From Chitinophagaceae bacterium T5-Br10_B2g13 (GTDB lineage: Bacteria > Bacteroidota > Rhodothermia > Balneolales > Balneolaceae), in contig LKNA01000031.1 in the NCBI GenBank assembly GCA_001564065.1, positions 1-34,701 of the forward strand: a stretch of DNA of 34,701 nt, read 5' to 3'. Positions 7,682 to 16,659 of the stretch are shown piece by piece (within the stretch, counting starts at the first letter, position 1; every line of letters starts with the position of its first letter). The position numbers were made by a program, and so were the translations under genes. The notes under the pieces are model-generated. The model was not told the DNA's origin. It did not search any database and saw only the letters and a program-made list of their open reading frames with translations.

Positions 7682-8689
7682 ATGAGTAGTATACATACCA
7701 AACTTTGGAAGGTCTTCTTATCATCCATAATTGTTTTATTTATTCTGCAAGGGTGTGGTGATTCCAAATCTGACGAAGAGCATAAAACAATTATCCTGGC
7801 TCATGCCATGCACTTAACCCATCCGGTTTCGATAGCAATGGAACGGATGGCGGAACTCCTTGACGAATATTCCGATGGTCAATTAAAAATCGAGATTTAC
7901 CCAACGGGTCAATTGGGGGGGGAACGCGAACTCCTTGAGCTGATACAAATCGGTACCATTGGAATGACAAAAGTTTCAGCCGGTTCGTTGGAAAATATTG
8001 TACCTGATATGCGTGTCTTTAGCCTTCCCTATCTATTCAGGGACAGTGAGCATATGGCCGATGTATTATGGGGGGATATTGGTGAAGAAATGCTAGAAAC
8101 GGGTACTAAGTATAGATTAAAAGGAATTGCCTATTACGACGCAGGGAGCCGTAGTTTTTATACGAAAGACAGGGTGATTAATTCACCTGAAGATTTAGCC
8201 GGAATGAAAATAAGGGTTATGCCAAGTGCCATGGCAACAAAGCTTCTCCGAACGTTTAACGCCTCTCCAACCCCGCTTGCCTACGGTGAATTATATACAG
8301 CTTTTCAGGGAGGTATAGTTGATGCAGCAGAAAATAATCCCCCCAGCTTTTACACATCCCGGCACTATGAAGTCTGCAATTATTATATTCTGAATGAACA
8401 TACTACGATTCCAGATGTTCTAGTTTTAGGTACACATGTATGGAATAGCTTGTCTGATCAGGAAAAAGAGTGGTTACAGCGTGCTGTTGATGATTCTGTA
8501 GAACTGCAAAGAGTACTTTGGGAAGAGTCGGTTGAAGAATCGTATAGAATTGTAGAAGAAGCCGGGGTCGAAATTATTCATCCCGACAAGGAACCATTCA
8601 TAGAACAATCTTTACCCCTTTATGATGAATTTAGAGAAAACGACCCTGAACTATACAAGTGGGTTGAACGAATACGACAGGTCGAATAA
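7682..8689 (+). CDS. TRAP transporter solute-binding lipoprotein (DctP family)
   Basis: The extracytoplasmic solute receptor of a TRAP transporter, about 335 residues. From the ATG at 7682 it begins with a lipoprotein signal ending ILQGC. A GTG eight codons upstream (7658) has a better Shine-Dalgarno-like AGAGG (7646-7650) and is an alternative start. Family blocks are present: IYPTGQLGGERELLE, SLPYLFRD, the ligand-binding segment GMKIRVMPS whose arginine pairs with the ligand carboxylate, and VDAAENNPPSFYTSRHYEV. DctP proteins with this block pattern often bind uronates or related sugar acids, which fits uxuA nearby. No symbol is given because dctP implies C4-dicarboxylates. It is the first gene of a three-gene operon. 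Confidence 0.93.
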   Translation: MSSIHTKLWKVFLSSIIVLFILQGCGDSKSDEEHKTIILAHAMHLTHPVSIAMERMAELLDEYSDGQLKIEIYPTGQLGGERELLELIQIGTIGMTKVSAGSLENIVPDMRVFSLPYLFRDSEHMADVLWGDIGEEMLETGTKYRLKGIAYYDAGSRSFYTKDRVINSPEDLAGMKIRVMPSAMATKLLRTFNASPTPLAYGELYTAFQGGIVDAAENNPPSFYTSRHYEVCNYYILNEHTTIPDVLVLGTHVWNSLSDQEKEWLQRAVDDSVELQRVLWEESVEESYRIVEEAGVEIIHPDKEPFIEQSLPLYDEFRENDPELYKWVERIRQVE

Positions 8690-8713
8690 ATCAATTTCAA
8701 AAATTAGCTATCC

Positions 8714-9235
8714 GTGCGAAAAATAATTGACTCAATAGTCAGAAATACGCTTGTATTCCTTATGAGTCTGTTGGTACTGGCGGTTGTATGGCAAGTGTTT
8801 TCCAGGTACATCTTGAATGCACCCAGTACATTTACAGATGAGCTATCACGTTTTTTACTGATTTGGATAAGTCTTTTAGGAGCTGCTTATTACTCAGGAA
8901 AAAACGCCCATATTGCATTCACAATTTTCCCATCCTGGCTTGGCCCAGAGAATAGAAGGCGATTGAATATTCTAATTCATACGATCGTAATCATCTTCGT
9001 TTTGTGTGTGTTTGTTATAGGAGGCGGAATGCTGGTATACTATACCTTTACATATCTGCAACTTACCCCATCACTACAATTGCCCATGGCTGTAGTATAT
9101 TCTATCGGCCCTATTAGCGGACTTTTAATCATCTATTATAAATTAAGCGACATCCTGGACCTGTTTAAATTAGATCCGGAAAAAATCAGCGAAACGAAAC
9201 ACTTCGACAAAGACGAATTTAAGGGATCAATCTAA
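8714..9235 (+). CDS. TRAP transporter small membrane subunit (DctQ family)
   Basis: A 173-residue membrane protein with about four transmembrane segments and the DctQ signature TFTDELSRFLLIWISLLGA followed by SGKNAHI. It bridges the solute-binding protein and the large permease. The GTG start at 8714 is chosen because the next in-frame ATG (8762) would remove the first part of the first membrane helix. It begins 24 bp after the binding-protein gene and ends 10 bp before the large permease gene, so the three form an operon. Confidence 0.92.
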   Translation: MRKIIDSIVRNTLVFLMSLLVLAVVWQVFSRYILNAPSTFTDELSRFLLIWISLLGAAYYSGKNAHIAFTIFPSWLGPENRRRLNILIHTIVIIFVLCVFVIGGGMLVYYTFTYLQLTPSLQLPMAVVYSIGPISGLLIIYYKLSDILDLFKLDPEKISETKHFDKDEFKGSI

Positions 9236-9245
9236 ATCGAACCTA

Positions 9246-10544
9246 ATGGGATTAATTGAGATACTTACACTGGTATTAAGCTTTCTAATACTCTTGGCAA
9301 TTGGAGTTCCTGTTGCATGGACACTGGGTATTGCAAGTGTTCTTACCATCCTTTTTAGTTTAGAGTCTACCACAGCTTTTGTCACAATGGCTCAACAGAT
9401 TCTAACGAGTTTGGATAGTTTCACTTTGCTGGCCATTCCGTTTTTTATTTTAGCTGGCCAGTTAATGAATAAAGGAGGAATTGCTACCCGACTAATCGAT
9501 TTTGCAAAAAATATTGTCGGGTCTTTACCCGGTGGTTTGGCACATATTAATGTTGTAGCAGCGATGCTATTTGGAGCCATTGCTGGATCATCCGTTGCTG
9601 CAGCTTCAGCGATCGGTAGTATTTTGGGGCCACGAATGGAGAAAGAGGGATATACCAAAGAGTTCGGGGCGGCAATCAATATTTCTTCATCTACCATGGG
9701 TTTAATCATTCCTCCCTCCAATATCTTAATTGTCTATTCACTTGCCAGTGGAGGAACATCCATCGCTGCACTATTTATTGCTGGTTATATACCCGGTATT
9801 CTTACCGGATTAATACTGATGGGAGTAGCCGCTATCTGGGCCATGCGAAAAAATTTCCCGCTCGGTGAAAGAAGCTCCTTTAAAGCACTATTCAGATCAT
9901 TTGTAGAAGCACTACCCAGTTTATTGTTACTGATTATTGTTATTGGAGGCATAGTGGCTGGTATTTTTACAGCAACAGAAGCAGCAGCCATTGCAGTAGT
10001 ATACACGCTTGGACTGGCTTTTTTCTATAAGGAAATATCCCTGAAAAGCCTGCCAGACGTACTTATGGGATCTGTGCAAACAACGTCAATTGTGATGTTA
10101 CTGATTGCTACTTCTATAAGTATGTCTTGGGTAATGTCTTTTGGACACTTACCACAATCTATTAGTGAAGCACTTCTCTCACTAAGTGATAATAAGATTG
10201 TACTACTGCTGATAATAAATCTAATCCTTCTATTTGTGGGGATGTTTATGGATATCACTCCAGCAGTATTGATCTTTACTCCAATCTTTTTACCAGTGGT
10301 ACTCGAGTTGGGAATCGACCCGGTTCATTTCGGGATCATAATGATTATGAATCTCTGTATTGGAATTTGTACACCACCTGTTGGAACGCTTCTATTTGTT
10401 GGCGTGAGTGTAGCCGGTACTACGATCGAAAAGGTGATTAAACCTCTGTTACCTTTATTTGTCGCTATGCTAATAACCCTGCTGTTAGTCACCTTCTGGG
10501 AAGATTTAAGCCTTGCTCTGCCACGCCTGTTTGACTTGATGTAA
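9246..10544 (+). CDS. TRAP transporter large permease subunit (DctM family)
   Basis: A 432-residue polytopic permease of normal length. Conserved segments include IPFFILAGQLMNKGGIA, AMLFGAIAGSSVAAASAIGS, MGLIIPPSN, GMFMDITPAVLIFTPIFLP and GICTPPVGTLLF. It is the sodium-coupled channel subunit that takes substrate from the solute-binding protein across the inner membrane. The ATG at 9246 follows the DctQ stop by 10 bases. No intrinsic terminator is visible directly after its stop. The transporter probably brings in the sugar acid that UxuA and the SDR process (inference). Confidence 0.94.
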   Translation: MGLIEILTLVLSFLILLAIGVPVAWTLGIASVLTILFSLESTTAFVTMAQQILTSLDSFTLLAIPFFILAGQLMNKGGIATRLIDFAKNIVGSLPGGLAHINVVAAMLFGAIAGSSVAAASAIGSILGPRMEKEGYTKEFGAAINISSSTMGLIIPPSNILIVYSLASGGTSIAALFIAGYIPGILTGLILMGVAAIWAMRKNFPLGERSSFKALFRSFVEALPSLLLLIIVIGGIVAGIFTATEAAAIAVVYTLGLAFFYKEISLKSLPDVLMGSVQTTSIVMLLIATSISMSWVMSFGHLPQSISEALLSLSDNKIVLLLIINLILLFVGMFMDITPAVLIFTPIFLPVVLELGIDPVHFGIIMIMNLCIGICTPPVGTLLFVGVSVAGTTIEKVIKPLLPLFVAMLITLLLVTFWEDLSLALPRLFDLM

Positions 10545-11034
10545 ATATACAAACTGATGAACGTTTGATGTCGGATTTTAAGTACCCTCTTTTAATCTAA
10601 ATTTGAACCGAGCTCAATTTATAATTTCAGAGATGAAAACATCAAAGACATTGCTATCTGACAAAAACAAATGAACCCAATGATCAAACGATCATTGTTT
10701 GAGCGAAGGGCGGTATCCAAAACTGTTTCAGCGCCCAGTTTCAATTCCGAACGAGCGAGTTCTGATTGGCCGACTCCCCCGAAAATTTTCGTAAATTATT
10801 CGGGGTGCCCTTTTTCCCCAGGGATACCTTTGTAGGGAGGTTCGTCCCGAAGCCTCGGGATGAACAGGGGAACGTGATAATTTATGATAATTTTCATCAT
10901 AAACACCAACCTCATCATATTTGTATTGAAGTAGTGAATCATTGATTAAAAATTCAGCCGGCAACCGCGGGTTGTTAGTCAATTTTGAATACTTGATTGC
11001 AATTTTTAAATCTCGATTAATAAAAAAAATTTTA
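10545..11034. other. Convergent intergenic region without a convincing gene
   Basis: 490 bases between the convergent TRAP permease and uxuA genes. An 84-codon leftward frame (10728-10982) crosses it, but it has low-complexity composition and no recognisable motif, and it coincides with a structured block, so I do not call it a gene. The main content is the inverted-repeat cluster at 10678-10860. Confidence 0.6.
10678..10860. repeat. Cluster of inverted repeats, candidate dispersed repeat or structured RNA
   Basis: Several dyads are packed together: CAATGATC/GATCATTG (10678-10685 and 10690-10697), GGGCG/CGCCC (10708-10712 and 10732-10736), AAACTG/CAGTTT (10720-10725 and 10736-10741), CCCCGAA/TTCGGGG (10777-10783 and 10799-10805) enclosing GAAAATTTTC (10781-10790), CCCT/AGGG (10808-10811 and 10820-10823) and TCCCGA/TCGGGA (10845-10850 and 10855-10860). 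It is much richer in G+C than the adjacent spacer. It resembles a REP-like element or mobile-element remnant. Copy number in the genome is unknown. Confidence 0.5.
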
Positions 11035-12252
11035 TTAACCGAATTCAGATTTCAACATTCTTTCGACTCCATACTCCAGGCCGGTTATCTCAGCTAAACC
11101 TTTCATTCGCCCAAGAAGCGGATATCCGGGGTTGTAAGCATGTTCGACATCAGAAAGTATTCGCATCCCGTGATCTACCCGCATCGGCAATGCAGTGTCT
11201 TCCTGCGCCGCCTTAATACGTCTGTTCTGTTCAGTCAACAACACCTTCAATACTGCAAACATATCCACCCCACCAACAATGTGTCCGGATTCGTAGAAAT
11301 CGAGATTTTCAAGGAGATGTGTATTTCTTAAATGAACAAACTGAATTCTATCTGAAAAACGTGTTACAATCTCTTCGATATTATTCTGCGGATTTACACT
11401 TAACGATCCAGTACAAAATGTAAACCCATTCGCTGGGGATTGAATACAATTTGTAATCCACTCAATATCTTCAAGCGTGCTTACAATTCGGGGAAGACCC
11501 AATACCGCCATGGGGGGATCGTCTGGATGAATTGCAAAACGAACTCCTGCTTTCTCAGCTTCGGGAATAATTCTCTCTAAAAAATATTTCAGATTTTCTC
11601 TCAATTTTACCTTGTCTATACCCTTATAAAGAGACAACAGATCTTTAAATATTTTAATCGGATCAGATTCTCCATCCAGTTTCAGCCCATCAACAAACCC
11701 CTGAGTTTTCAATATAATATTTTCAACAAGTCTCTTTCTGTCATCTGTTGTCATCTCTTTACCAATGGCCAATGCTCTTTCTACAACATCTGATGGATAC
11801 TCATTTTTTGCTTCTTCTCGCTCCAATATGAAGATCTCAAATGCAACAAAACGTGCGAAATCAAAATATAACGAATCAGCGCCATTTGGCTGTTTGTATT
11901 CAAGATCTGTTCTAATCCAATCAATTACCGGCATAAAGTTATAGCAGACGGTATCAATTCCGCAGGCACCTAAATTCCTGAGACTCTCAATATAGTTGTC
12001 GATCAGCTGGTATCTGTTTTCACTGCCAAATTTTATCTCTTCAAGAACAGGCAGGCTCTCCACAACCGACCACACCATGCCCTTCTCTTCAATCAACGTT
12101 TTTGTTTTAAGAATATCTGATTTCTGCCAGATCTCCCCTTTCGGAATATGATGCAGTGAAGTTACAATTCCCTCTACTCCGATCTGGCGTAAATTATCGA
12201 GCGTAATCAGATCGTTTGTACCAAACCAGCGCCAAGTTTTTTGTAAAGCCAT
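11035..12252 (-). CDS. uxuA: Mannonate dehydratase UxuA
   Basis: A 405-residue TIM-barrel enzyme that dehydrates D-mannonate to 2-keto-3-deoxygluconate in hexuronate catabolism, in the cytoplasm. Metal and substrate residues are in place: HPDDPP (242-247), Cys280 in FCTGSLS, His307 in FVHLRNTH, and Asp360-His361 in MRVDHG. The N-terminal TWRWFGTND and NFMPVIDWIRTDL are hallmark UxuA segments. Length is normal. It is the last gene of the long leftward run, 66 bp after the cytochrome-containing gene, with the SDR two genes upstream. It is the best functional anchor in the window for uronate or aldonate use. Confidence 0.95.
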   Translation of the reverse strand: MALQKTWRWFGTNDLITLDNLRQIGVEGIVTSLHHIPKGEIWQKSDILKTKTLIEEKGMVWSVVESLPVLEEIKFGSENRYQLIDNYIESLRNLGACGIDTVCYNFMPVIDWIRTDLEYKQPNGADSLYFDFARFVAFEIFILEREEAKNEYPSDVVERALAIGKEMTTDDRKRLVENIILKTQGFVDGLKLDGESDPIKIFKDLLSLYKGIDKVKLRENLKYFLERIIPEAEKAGVRFAIHPDDPPMAVLGLPRIVSTLEDIEWITNCIQSPANGFTFCTGSLSVNPQNNIEEIVTRFSDRIQFVHLRNTHLLENLDFYESGHIVGGVDMFAVLKVLLTEQNRRIKAAQEDTALPMRVDHGMRILSDVEHAYNPGYPLLGRMKGLAEITGLEYGVERMLKSEFG

Positions 12253-12318
12253 ATAAATAAACGATTTTCTTAAATTGCTTGGTTATAAATTAACAATTCT
12301 GAACCCATAATTGGCAGA

Positions 12319-15300
12319 CTACTCTTCGGGCAACCGGCTTAAATACTCTACTAAATCACGAAGTTCTCTTTTTGAAAGAATATCATCCATTGGTGGCATT
12401 CCCGATGGTGAATTCACCCGTTCAATAATCTGATCTTTTTCAATAACCTGATCCTCGTTTCGGCTGCGAATCGTAATGGTAGTTTCTGCCTCATCAATAA
12501 GAGCACCTTGCAGGATTTCACCATTCTCCAATGTAACTGATACAGTACCGTAGCTAGGAGCAACTCTTGCATTAGGATCTACCATTGCCACTAAAAGCTG
12601 TTTGCGTGAGAGCCGCTCCCCAACTTCCGTAAGATCCGGACCTACATCACTTCCCTCTTCATTTACAACATGGCAACGAATACATTGGGCACCACCATGC
12701 TCATAAAAAAGGGTTCTACCTCGATCTGAATCTCCTCCATACAACATTTCTCTGTATTGAGCTGCCACATCTCCAGAAGGTTTTTCGTCCTGATATTGAT
12801 CCATCAGAGTCAATAAATTATCCCCTGAAGATTGTTGCGCCGCTTCTAACAGATCCAATTCTATTTCACTTGAGATTTCTCCTGCAATCAACATATTTAA
12901 ATACTCTTCCAAAAGAGAATAGGCCGCTGGATCATCTATTCTTCCAAGTACCCGAAAAGCAGTTTGTTGATCATTAATTACACCATCCTCAAGCACAGTG
13001 GCTATCAGGCCAGTAATACTTTCAGCCGGGAGATCCAGTTCTGTTAATAAATTGAGGGCTTGTTCACGGACAGATGAGTGTTCGTCCCCCAAAGCCGTGT
13101 AGAAAGCTTGTTCAAGTTCTTCATATTCTAAATGATGAAGAGCCTTCAATGCAGAAATTCGTACTCTTGGTGACTCATCATTTACCAAAAGATGTTTAAG
13201 GTCTGTTTCCACACCTAAGAATTCAAGCCGGCTCACAGCTTCTATTGTGGCATCCCGAATCAATTCATTATCATCCCTCAACAAATCAGTGACCACTACA
13301 TTCAGTGCCTGATGAGCATGTTCTAAATCATTCTCAATTTCTCCATGATATTGACCCGTAACCCGGTTCAAAACTGATGGACTTTCCCAAACGGAGAGCG
13401 CATAAAGTGCTTCTGCCCTTAACTCTTCGGAGAAAATATCCTGACCAGAAAATTGAGCTAAGCGCATTGCATCTTCTGCTTCTCCGTTAAATATAGCTGC
13501 ATTGATAGCGCGTCGAACAAGCGGTTCATTCGTAAATTGAGTCTGTTCCAACATCCTTGAAAGACGTTCCAAAGCTTCCAAAATTAATCCGTCATCATTA
13601 ATGGCGCGAGCAGCGTTTGTGACAACACCCTCATCTTCATCATCCAAAAAATGCGCTACTGAAGGGTGACCTATGCGTCCCAGTACCGCAGCAGCTGCAA
13701 CACGTACGGCTGTTGATGAATGTGAATATAATTTTGCGACTTCATCTCCATCTCCAATACGTTCAAGTGCAATTACTGCCGCATGACGTAAATGATGATC
13801 TTCGTCATTATTTAATTCCAGCATCTCAATAATTGATTCCAATGAAGATTGATAGCTTATTCGTCCCAAAGCCTCTGTGGCATATAGCCGGACGCGCTTC
13901 ACATCATCATATAACAATTGCATGATCGCATCTCCAGCCGGATCATAACGTACATCGCCCAGCATACGAGCCGTTTGAGCACGGATCTCAGGGGCAGAAT
14001 CGTCAAGGAATTCAATTAATAACTCCATCACGCTCTCATCACTACGCCCCAATTGGCCGATTCCCCAAACTCCATGAATTCTTTGAAGCTGATCATCACC
14101 ATGTTCAATCGCTTTCATCAAATGTTCTGTATCTGATCGATTGACCAATTCAAATTGTGCTTTTTGACGAACCCGCATATCCTTATGCCTCATGTAGTTT
14201 ACCAGGTCTTCACCTGATTGATCATCAAATGAGCTGCTCAAAAGTGCTTTCATTTCCTCTCTAACAGAAACATAAGAATCCTCTGAGGATCCCATTTTCC
14301 ATATTCTGCCTTCATCATTTGTAGGCCAACCCTCTATCCAGTCAGCAATATAGAGTGCTCCATCGGGGCCAAAACTCATACCTGTCGCTAAAATCCCCCT
14401 CATAACCTGCACATCCCTGCTAAGTTCATACGATGCGCCCTTTGGTTCAAGAGTGAAAGCATCAATCCCTGAATTTGAAGGAGAGCCTACAAAACTGGCA
14501 ACAAAAAAATGATCCTCCCACTCTTCGCCCAATGCTGTTCCCGGATTATAGACCATTCCTGCTGGCCCATTATGGTATCGCGCTAACGGTGGTAAAAGGT
14601 TTGAAACCTGGCCTGCATAATCTGGGTGAAAATAGCGTTCATCGATCCATACATTATAGTTATTATTTTTAGGATCAGTGTATTTGCCAAATTGCCAGTC
14701 GATTCGCCATCCACTATCCGATCCATCAATCAGGTGAACCAAACGTTCAAACTCTCCAGGAAAATCTCCGTCATTATCAACGGTGATTAAGTTGCCGTAT
14801 TTATCGAATGTAAATTCATGTGTATTACGCAATCCTGTCGCAAAAACTTCAAAATTACTTCCATCCGGTTCAGATCTGAGTATGGCCCCCTCTCGGATAT
14901 TTTCCCATTGTTTACCTTCTTTATCAACCACATTCAACGCTATATCACCAATACTCCAATAAATCCGGCCATCCGGACCTGTTATTAATCCCGATATGCC
15001 ATGACCGCTCATTCCAATATGGACTCCATATCCGTGGCTGATCGATTCTTTTAGGTCACCCATTCCATCACCATTTGTATCTCTTAAACGCCACACATCA
15101 GGAGCTGCGCCAACAAATAAGTCACCATTATGAGAAAGTACAGCACCTGCTAAATCCGAAATCTCATCGTTAAATCCCCTGTAGAAAAGCTGTGCCTGAT
15201 TTGCAATTCCGTTTCCGGTCAGATCTTCAATAGTATATACCTCTTCCTGTTCAACTTTAAGATCTCTCCAATCGTGAATTCCATCTTGGTTATGATCCAT

Positions 15301-15732
15301 CAACCAACTACTATTTTCATCACTTTTTGTAGAGTCAAGTTGCTCATGGAGAAATGCTCTTCGATCCTCGGTACTTTTCATTTTCAAGGACTCCGTGGTC
15401 CACTCGGGATGATTTCGAATATCGAGTGAAGATGTATACCTCCTGTGGGTTACTGTAATAATAGCTCGCCCCTGATCATCAATATCAATTGCCACCGGAT
15501 CGCCAATTAATTGTTCTGATGCCCACAAATCTATAGAGAGGTTTTCAGCCAGATCTACATATAGATTTTCTTTTGTTCGTTCTGCAAATTCAAGCGCCTC
15601 GTCGTCACCAACATGGGTTATTTCGGGTTCCGGAAGTGATTTTTTACACCCATACAGGCCCCCAATCACAAAAATTATAAGGAACACTACTCCAGCAAAC
15701 CAGAAACGACCAATCCAATATGTATTACTCAA
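12319..15732 (-). CDS. PVC-type membrane-bound dehydrogenase-like lipoprotein: beta-propeller, HEAT repeats and cytochrome c domain
   Basis: A 1137-residue lipoprotein (lipobox LYGC, Cys29). Residues about 45-480 form a beta-propeller like soluble quinoprotein sugar dehydrogenases, with TGLRNTHEFTFDKYGNL and FGPDGALYIADWIEGW (the 'membrane-bound dehydrogenase', TIGR02604-type region). About 490-960 are HEAT-like repeats such as VRLYATEALGRI. The C-terminus has a single heme site, CIRCH (Cys1017, Cys1020, His1021), and a late MPPM (about 1112-1115) offering the axial methionine. The family is abundant in Planctomycetes and Verrucomicrobia and also occurs in Bacteroidota; substrates are mostly unknown. 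Lying between the SDR and uxuA, it may oxidise a sugar or accept electrons from exported oxidoreductases (inference). Confidence 0.9.
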   Translation of the reverse strand: MSNTYWIGRFWFAGVVFLIIFVIGGLYGCKKSLPEPEITHVGDDEALEFAERTKENLYVDLAENLSIDLWASEQLIGDPVAIDIDDQGRAIITVTHRRYTSSLDIRNHPEWTTESLKMKSTEDRRAFLHEQLDSTKSDENSSWLMDHNQDGIHDWRDLKVEQEEVYTIEDLTGNGIANQAQLFYRGFNDEISDLAGAVLSHNGDLFVGAAPDVWRLRDTNGDGMGDLKESISHGYGVHIGMSGHGISGLITGPDGRIYWSIGDIALNVVDKEGKQWENIREGAILRSEPDGSNFEVFATGLRNTHEFTFDKYGNLITVDNDGDFPGEFERLVHLIDGSDSGWRIDWQFGKYTDPKNNNYNVWIDERYFHPDYAGQVSNLLPPLARYHNGPAGMVYNPGTALGEEWEDHFFVASFVGSPSNSGIDAFTLEPKGASYELSRDVQVMRGILATGMSFGPDGALYIADWIEGWPTNDEGRIWKMGSSEDSYVSVREEMKALLSSSFDDQSGEDLVNYMRHKDMRVRQKAQFELVNRSDTEHLMKAIEHGDDQLQRIHGVWGIGQLGRSDESVMELLIEFLDDSAPEIRAQTARMLGDVRYDPAGDAIMQLLYDDVKRVRLYATEALGRISYQSSLESIIEMLELNNDEDHHLRHAAVIALERIGDGDEVAKLYSHSSTAVRVAAAAVLGRIGHPSVAHFLDDEDEGVVTNAARAINDDGLILEALERLSRMLEQTQFTNEPLVRRAINAAIFNGEAEDAMRLAQFSGQDIFSEELRAEALYALSVWESPSVLNRVTGQYHGEIENDLEHAHQALNVVVTDLLRDDNELIRDATIEAVSRLEFLGVETDLKHLLVNDESPRVRISALKALHHLEYEELEQAFYTALGDEHSSVREQALNLLTELDLPAESITGLIATVLEDGVINDQQTAFRVLGRIDDPAAYSLLEEYLNMLIAGEISSEIELDLLEAAQQSSGDNLLTLMDQYQDEKPSGDVAAQYREMLYGGDSDRGRTLFYEHGGAQCIRCHVVNEEGSDVGPDLTEVGERLSRKQLLVAMVDPNARVAPSYGTVSVTLENGEILQGALIDEAETTITIRSRNEDQVIEKDQIIERVNSPSGMPPMDDILSKRELRDLVEYLSRLPEE

Positions 15733-15814
15733 CTTTCTAAATACTTCTTTTAGGATGCATAATTTTCTAGAATAATATACACAATGGTGCCAAAGTATAT
15801 AGCATACGTTCTAT

Positions 15815-16576
15815 TTAAAAGCCTATTGAATTTCCTCCATCCACGGGTAAATTTACACCCGTTATAAAGCTCGAAGCATCAGATGCAAGATAAACAGCTG
15901 CATAAGCAACATCTTTTGCAGTACCCAGCTTTTGCATGGGTGTCCTCGAAAGTACTTTTTCTTTTCGTGCCGGATCCGAGTTAAATGCTTTGTATAACAT
16001 TGGAGATTCAATAAAACCCGGGGCAATCGCATTAACTCGTACCCCTTTTGGTGAAAGATCTACAGCCATTGACCGTGTAAGCCCTAAAACGCCGGTTTTG
16101 GATGCCGTGTATGCGGTAACCTTTGGAATTCCATATATAGCGGCCATGGATGAGATATTGATAATAGAGCCTTTATTACGCTTCACCATCCGTTTTCCGA
16201 TTTCACGCGACATAGCAAATAAACCATTCAAATTAGTCTGAAGGATTTTATCAAATTCTTTATCTGTCGTATCCAGTACATGCGTTTTTAGATTAATCCC
16301 GGCATTATTTACAAGAATGTCAACGGGACCATACTTTTGTTCTACTGTTTCAACAAAAACGGGTATTGAATCTAAATTTGAAATATCATTTACTACATAG
16401 TTTGCTCGCCCCGGTAATTTTTCACATGCTAATTTTAGAGTTTCTTCTCTGCGGCCTGTTATAATTACTTTGCAATTTAGCTCCGCAAATATCTGGGCTA
16501 TTCCATATCCCAAACCTGTGCCACCACCCGTTATGACTGCAATTTTATCCGTGAGATCAAAATGGGAGTGTTTCAT
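15815..16576 (-). CDS. SDR-family oxidoreductase, probably fructuronate/mannonate-type or KduD-like
   Basis: A 253-residue classical short-chain dehydrogenase: cofactor motif TGGGTGLG (16-23), NNAG (90-93), active-site serine in ISSMAA (142/143) and YTASK (Tyr156, Lys160). The C-terminal SFITGVNLPVDGG is typical. It is cytoplasmic. In the same operon as uxuA, the most likely role is interconversion of D-fructuronate and D-mannonate, replacing the long-chain UxuB. KduD-like 2-keto-3-deoxygluconate dehydrogenase or gluconate 5-dehydrogenase activity is an alternative. NAD versus NADP preference is not clear. Confidence 0.88.
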   Translation of the reverse strand: MKHSHFDLTDKIAVITGGGTGLGYGIAQIFAELNCKVIITGRREETLKLACEKLPGRANYVVNDISNLDSIPVFVETVEQKYGPVDILVNNAGINLKTHVLDTTDKEFDKILQTNLNGLFAMSREIGKRMVKRNKGSIINISSMAAIYGIPKVTAYTASKTGVLGLTRSMAVDLSPKGVRVNAIAPGFIESPMLYKAFNSDPARKEKVLSRTPMQKLGTAKDVAYAAVYLASDASSFITGVNLPVDGGNSIGF

Positions 16577-16659
16577 TATTACTGCATTAGTAGTTTTGTT
16601 TAGGCAGAGCCTGACGGTTATTGTAAGGCGTTAGAACTTTATTAGCACATTTTCCCGGA

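Noticed and set aside
10728-10982. An 84-codon leftward frame in the spacer between the TRAP permease and uxuA
   Set aside because: It runs through the inverted-repeat cluster, has no domain, signal or plausible start context, and its composition follows the repeats.
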